From: Closterium sp. NIES-65
Taxonomy: Eukaryota > Streptophyta > Zygnematophyceae > Desmidiales > Closteriaceae
Assembly: GCA_948144175.1 (NCBI GenBank)
Contig: CANXME010002463.1
Coordinates: forward strand, 310,001-374,000
DNA: 64,000 bases
Reading direction: 5' to 3'
Shown piece by piece: positions 61,096 to 64,000 of the stretch. Each line of letters starts with the position of its first letter. Within the stretch, counting starts at the first letter, position 1. The position numbers were made by a program, and so were the translations under genes. The notes under the pieces were generated by a model. That model had not been told where the DNA came from. It did not search any database and worked only from the letters and a program-made list of their open reading frames with translations.

Positions 61096-61990
61096 TCAAG
61101 AAGTGAGCAAGTGAGGCAAGACAGGAACAAGTCCAAGCTGAGTACAAAAGCGCTGATGATCACAAGGCGCAAGTGCCTTGGTGAAAACATCAGCACTCTT
61201 GGCCTCAGAGGCCACGTACGCAAGCCGCAACTGACCGCTCTGCTGTAGCTCACGAGCAAGGAAGTAGCGGAGAGCAATGTGCTTCGTTCTGTGCTCCAGT
61301 CGCTGCTCTCGACACAAGGCCAGCATGGCCTTGTTGTCTACGTACACAACTGGAGGAGAACGAGGCAGCTCTCCAAGGTCGGTCAGCAAGTAGGTGAGCC
61401 AGCGAAGCTCCTGTGCAGCCATGGCCCCAGCGTAGATCTCAGCCTCACAACTGGAGCCGAGAACAGAAGACGAGCGAGTAGCCCGCCACAAGACAGAGCC
61501 AGAACCAAGGCTAAAGGTGTAACCCTGTGACGACCGCTGTGTAGCCTGGTCGTCAGCCCAGGAAGCGTCTGCGTGCCCACTGAGGACCACTGGACTGCGC
61601 CCTCCAAGCACTAGCCCCATCCCCGACGTACTGCACAAGTAGCGCAACACCCTCTTCGCTGCAGCCATGTGCTCTGGCCGGTTTATCCCAGGAGCAACAT
61701 AGCGTGCGAGAATGCTAAGAGGGTATGCAAGGTCAGGTCGTGTGCAGGTCATCAGGTACATGAGGCAGCCAACAAGCTCTGCATACGGGCCACTCGACTC
61801 TACGGACTCATCCGAAGGCAGAGCTGAGAGCGAGTGGCGAGTAGGCAGAGGAGTGGCCTGAGGCGAGGAGTACGTGAAGCCGAAGCGCTGAAGGACCTGC
61901 TGCACCATGTGTGACTGAGTCAGGGTAATGGTGCGGCGTGCTCTGTCCCGGGTGATCTGCAAGCCAAGGTAGCTGCGCAGTTCACCCAGG
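61096..61990 (-). pseudogene. J RT connection and RNase H
   Basis: A 288-codon frame from QITRDRARRTITLTQSHMVQ through CTRPDLAYPLSILARYVAPG, GHADASWADDQATQ, SSCEAEIYAGAMAAQELRWL, LYVDN-equivalent VYVDNKAMLALCREQRLEHR and EAKSADVFTKALAPCDHQRF to a stop at 61096. All RNase H acidic residues are visible. It is separated from the reverse transcriptase by a 2-bp deletion near 62010 (GTCTCTTGCAG where relatives have GTCTCTTCTGCAG). Confidence 0.92.
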
Positions 61991-63976
61991 TCTGTGCACG
62001 TGTGTCTCTTGCAGCTCGGACTTCACGTGGGCGAGTCCAGCAGTGTCAGCAGTGGCAAAGACCAAGTCGTCGACGTACACAAGGATGTAGAAAGGCGGCA
62101 TAGAGGTGTCGGTGCGCTGAAACAGCGACGGGTCGGCCGTAGAAGGAGAAAACCCAAGAGCCGCAAGAGTAGTTCTCAGTGTGTCGTGCCACTCACGTGG
62201 CGCCTGGCGGAGACCGTAGACTGGGCGCCGGAGACTCCACTGGGTACCAGGAGGGAACGACCCAGTGAAGCCAGGTGGGCGACGCAGCCAGATCTCCTCG
62301 TGCAGGCTGCCCTGCAAGAAAGCTGTGCTGAAGTTGAGGGAGTGCAGCTCGTAGTCACGGTGAGCGGCAACATGCAGTAGCACCAGAAGAGTGGTCTTCT
62401 TCGGGGTAGGAGAGAAGGTCTGAAAGTAGTCAACTCCCTGCCGCTGACTGAAGCCACGAGACACGTACCGTGCCTTGAAGACAGGCGGAGAACCCGGCGG
62501 CCGCTTCACCCTGAAAATCCACATGCCACTGACGATGTTCGCCCCAGGAGAGGGGACAGCGTCAACGTAGGTGCCTGTGGACTTCCAGGACGCAATCTCT
62601 GCATCCATAGCTGCCTGCCACTGAGAAGAGTAGGGACCTTCTATCGCCTCCGTGTAAGAGCGCGGAGTCGGAATGTCAAGTGCATCCGGGTCTCCCTCAG
62701 GGGTAAGCAGTACGGACACGAGATGAGGTGAAGCAGCGGCCAAGCACTGGAACTCCTCCTGCCTGTCCTCAAGGACGTCTGTGCCAAGGGCACACTCACC
62801 CCCGACGGACGGAGGACAGACAGACTCAGACTCAGCGACAAGAGTAGCGGCATAGTCTAGGCGACAGCGAGCAGCAAAGTCGACGAGCTCAGTAACTAGG
62901 GCAGACGCAGCAGTGGACTCGAAAGAAGGGTCACTGACGACAGTAGCAAGGAGACGCGTGACAGTAGGACTGGCAGCACGAAGAGAGTCCGACTCCAGGT
63001 CGGCAAGAGTAGGAAGAGAGGACGCAGGAGGAGAAGGAAAAGGGGCACGCAGAGGAGCAGTGGACGGATGCAGAGACATCTGGTGCGTGCCAGGGACAGG
63101 AGGAGGACGCTGACGCGAACCGCGACCACTAGTGCGAGCAGCACGAACAGGCGACGCAGGACGAGACGGAGGCTCACGACGCTCAACAAGACCTCCAGTA
63201 GGACCAGTGTAAGGAGAGGGAGGAGGTGGTGGGGAGGCAGGCTGTAACTGTAGCTGTGACGGGACAGGCTGTGGACACTCTAAAGAAGGAGGAGGACCGG
63301 TAGAAGGTGGAAGACCAAGAACCTGCTGCAGGAGTGGAACGAAGTACGGTCGAGGCCGCGCGGCGACGCCCGACACAGCAGGGACAGCACCAGCACCCCC
63401 AGAAGGAGCACCCGCTCCAGCAGCACCTCCAACAGCTCCAGAACCTCCAACAGCACCAGTAGCTCCCCAAGCAGGACCGCGGGCAGGAGACTCAGCACCA
63501 ACGCCCGCAGCAGCACCAGCTCCAGTCGAACCCGCAGGCCCAGCAGCTCCAGTACTCCCAGCACGAGCACCTCCGGGACCCGCAGCAACAGCACCCTCAG
63601 CAGCCAAAGAACCTCCAGCTCCAGCAGCACGCCTCCAGCGCCGTGTAAACCACTCTCGCAGCTCCGGGGAAGAGAGTGGCTCCCGGCGAGACGAAGCCCC
63701 CGGAGGACCTCCAGGCGTAGTACCCCCAGGCTCAGCACTCTCAGTCGCAGCACCCCTAGGCTCAGCACCCCCAGGCTTAGTAACCCCACGCTCAGCACCC
63801 CCAGTCGCAGCACCCCCAGGCTCAGTACCCCCAGGCTCAGCACCCCCAGTCGCAGCACCCCCAGGCTCAGTACCCCAAGTCGCAGCACCCCCTGGCTCAG
63901 CACCCCCAGGCTCAGCACCCCCAGGCTCAGCACCCCCAGGCTCAGCACCCCCAGGCTCAGCACCCCTAGGCTCCAC
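61991..63976 (-). pseudogene. J linker and reverse transcriptase
   Basis: A single 664-codon frame. It starts with about twenty five-residue repeats (GGAEP, GGAAT; 15-bp minisatellite 63690-63970), then LREWFTRRWRRAAGAGG, RPRPYFVPLLQQVLGLPPST, PYTGPTGGLVERREP, SVGGECALGTDVLEDRQEEF, DAEIASWKSTGTYVDAVPSP, VFKARYVSRGFSQRQGVDYF, LHSLNFSTAFLQGSLHEEIW (catalytic Asp changed to Asn) and YVDDLVFATADTAGL. It is the longest undisturbed linker-RT stretch in the window. The D-to-N change in LDFSTAF and the downstream frameshift would abolish activity. Confidence 0.92.
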
Positions 63977-64000
63977 ACCCCCTAGTAGGGGACCGACTCG

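Larger units (their letters stand above)
60763..64000 (-). mobile_element. J: copia element, 3' half (continues past window)
   Basis: 3' LTR at 60763-60885 and minus-strand RNase H, reverse transcriptase and linker of the E/A subfamily. The 5' half (integrase, gag, 5' LTR) lies to the right of the window. The flanking 5-mer on the left is AAAAT; its partner cannot be checked. The element is inserted in the gypsy reverse transcriptase. A deletion at about 63980 joins the linker to the integrase tail. Confidence 0.92.

Overview
The window is eukaryotic nuclear DNA dominated by LTR retrotransposons. Roughly four fifths of it is Ty1/copia, Ty3/gypsy and non-autonomous LTR-element sequence. The primer-binding sites match the 3' end of plant-type initiator Met-tRNA (TGGTATCAGAGC and variants). 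The elements are very GC-rich. The single-copy stretches between them are AT-richer and carry short coding islands bounded by GT-AG splice signals. Together this suggests a large, repeat-rich green-lineage genome, possibly a streptophyte alga. That is an inference; nothing in the window names the species. No rRNA gene, functional tRNA gene, CRISPR array or bacterial feature was seen.

Layout. 1-1020: an unclassified GTCGAC-rich repeat whose first 281 bp recur inverted at 40216-40497. 1021-5153: an old, truncated copia copy (Copia-1, minus). 5154-16885: mostly low-copy host DNA. It holds a convincing multi-exon host gene on the minus strand (exons between 8393 and 6869), several minisatellites, an isolated copia integrase fragment (11736-12400) and a 1.3 kb internally deleted copia (D, 15038-16328). 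16886-24148: a full-length minus-strand copia (E) with target-site duplication (TSD) AGCCC, inserted at the 5' edge of a host exon. 24149-24977: host DNA and a clipped LTR. 24978-37659: two chimeric minus-strand copias (F and G) that share one LTR. 37660-40215: an element fragment (X) and a plus-strand truncated copia (H).

40216-60762 is a nested stack in a Ty3/gypsy host element. Copia A (41143-48668, TSD AGGCC) splits its 5' region from gag. Copia B (49665-58755, TSD AAGGC) splits gag from pol. Element I (56504-58397, TSD GGCTT), a non-autonomous LTR element, sits inside B. A 346-bp TRIM/SMART-type element (59247-59592, TSD CCACC) lies in gypsy pol. Copia J (60763 to the window end, minus) interrupts the gypsy reverse transcriptase before its catalytic motif.

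All copia gag-pol genes share one plan: a Gag with a homopolymeric C tract and a glycine-rich domain, an odd zinc knuckle, protease (DSGAS), GAG-pre-integrase/integrase, a linker built of five-residue repeats, reverse transcriptase (YVDD) and RNase H. Every copy is damaged by stops, frameshifts or deletions. Non-coding features seem better kept than the genes: a hairpin directly after the primer-binding site, and a second hairpin holding the polypurine tract. E, A and B have about 4-5% difference between their own LTRs, so they inserted at broadly similar times. LTR boundaries and TSDs were read base by base. Host-gene exon calls rest on open frames, splice signals and phase only.
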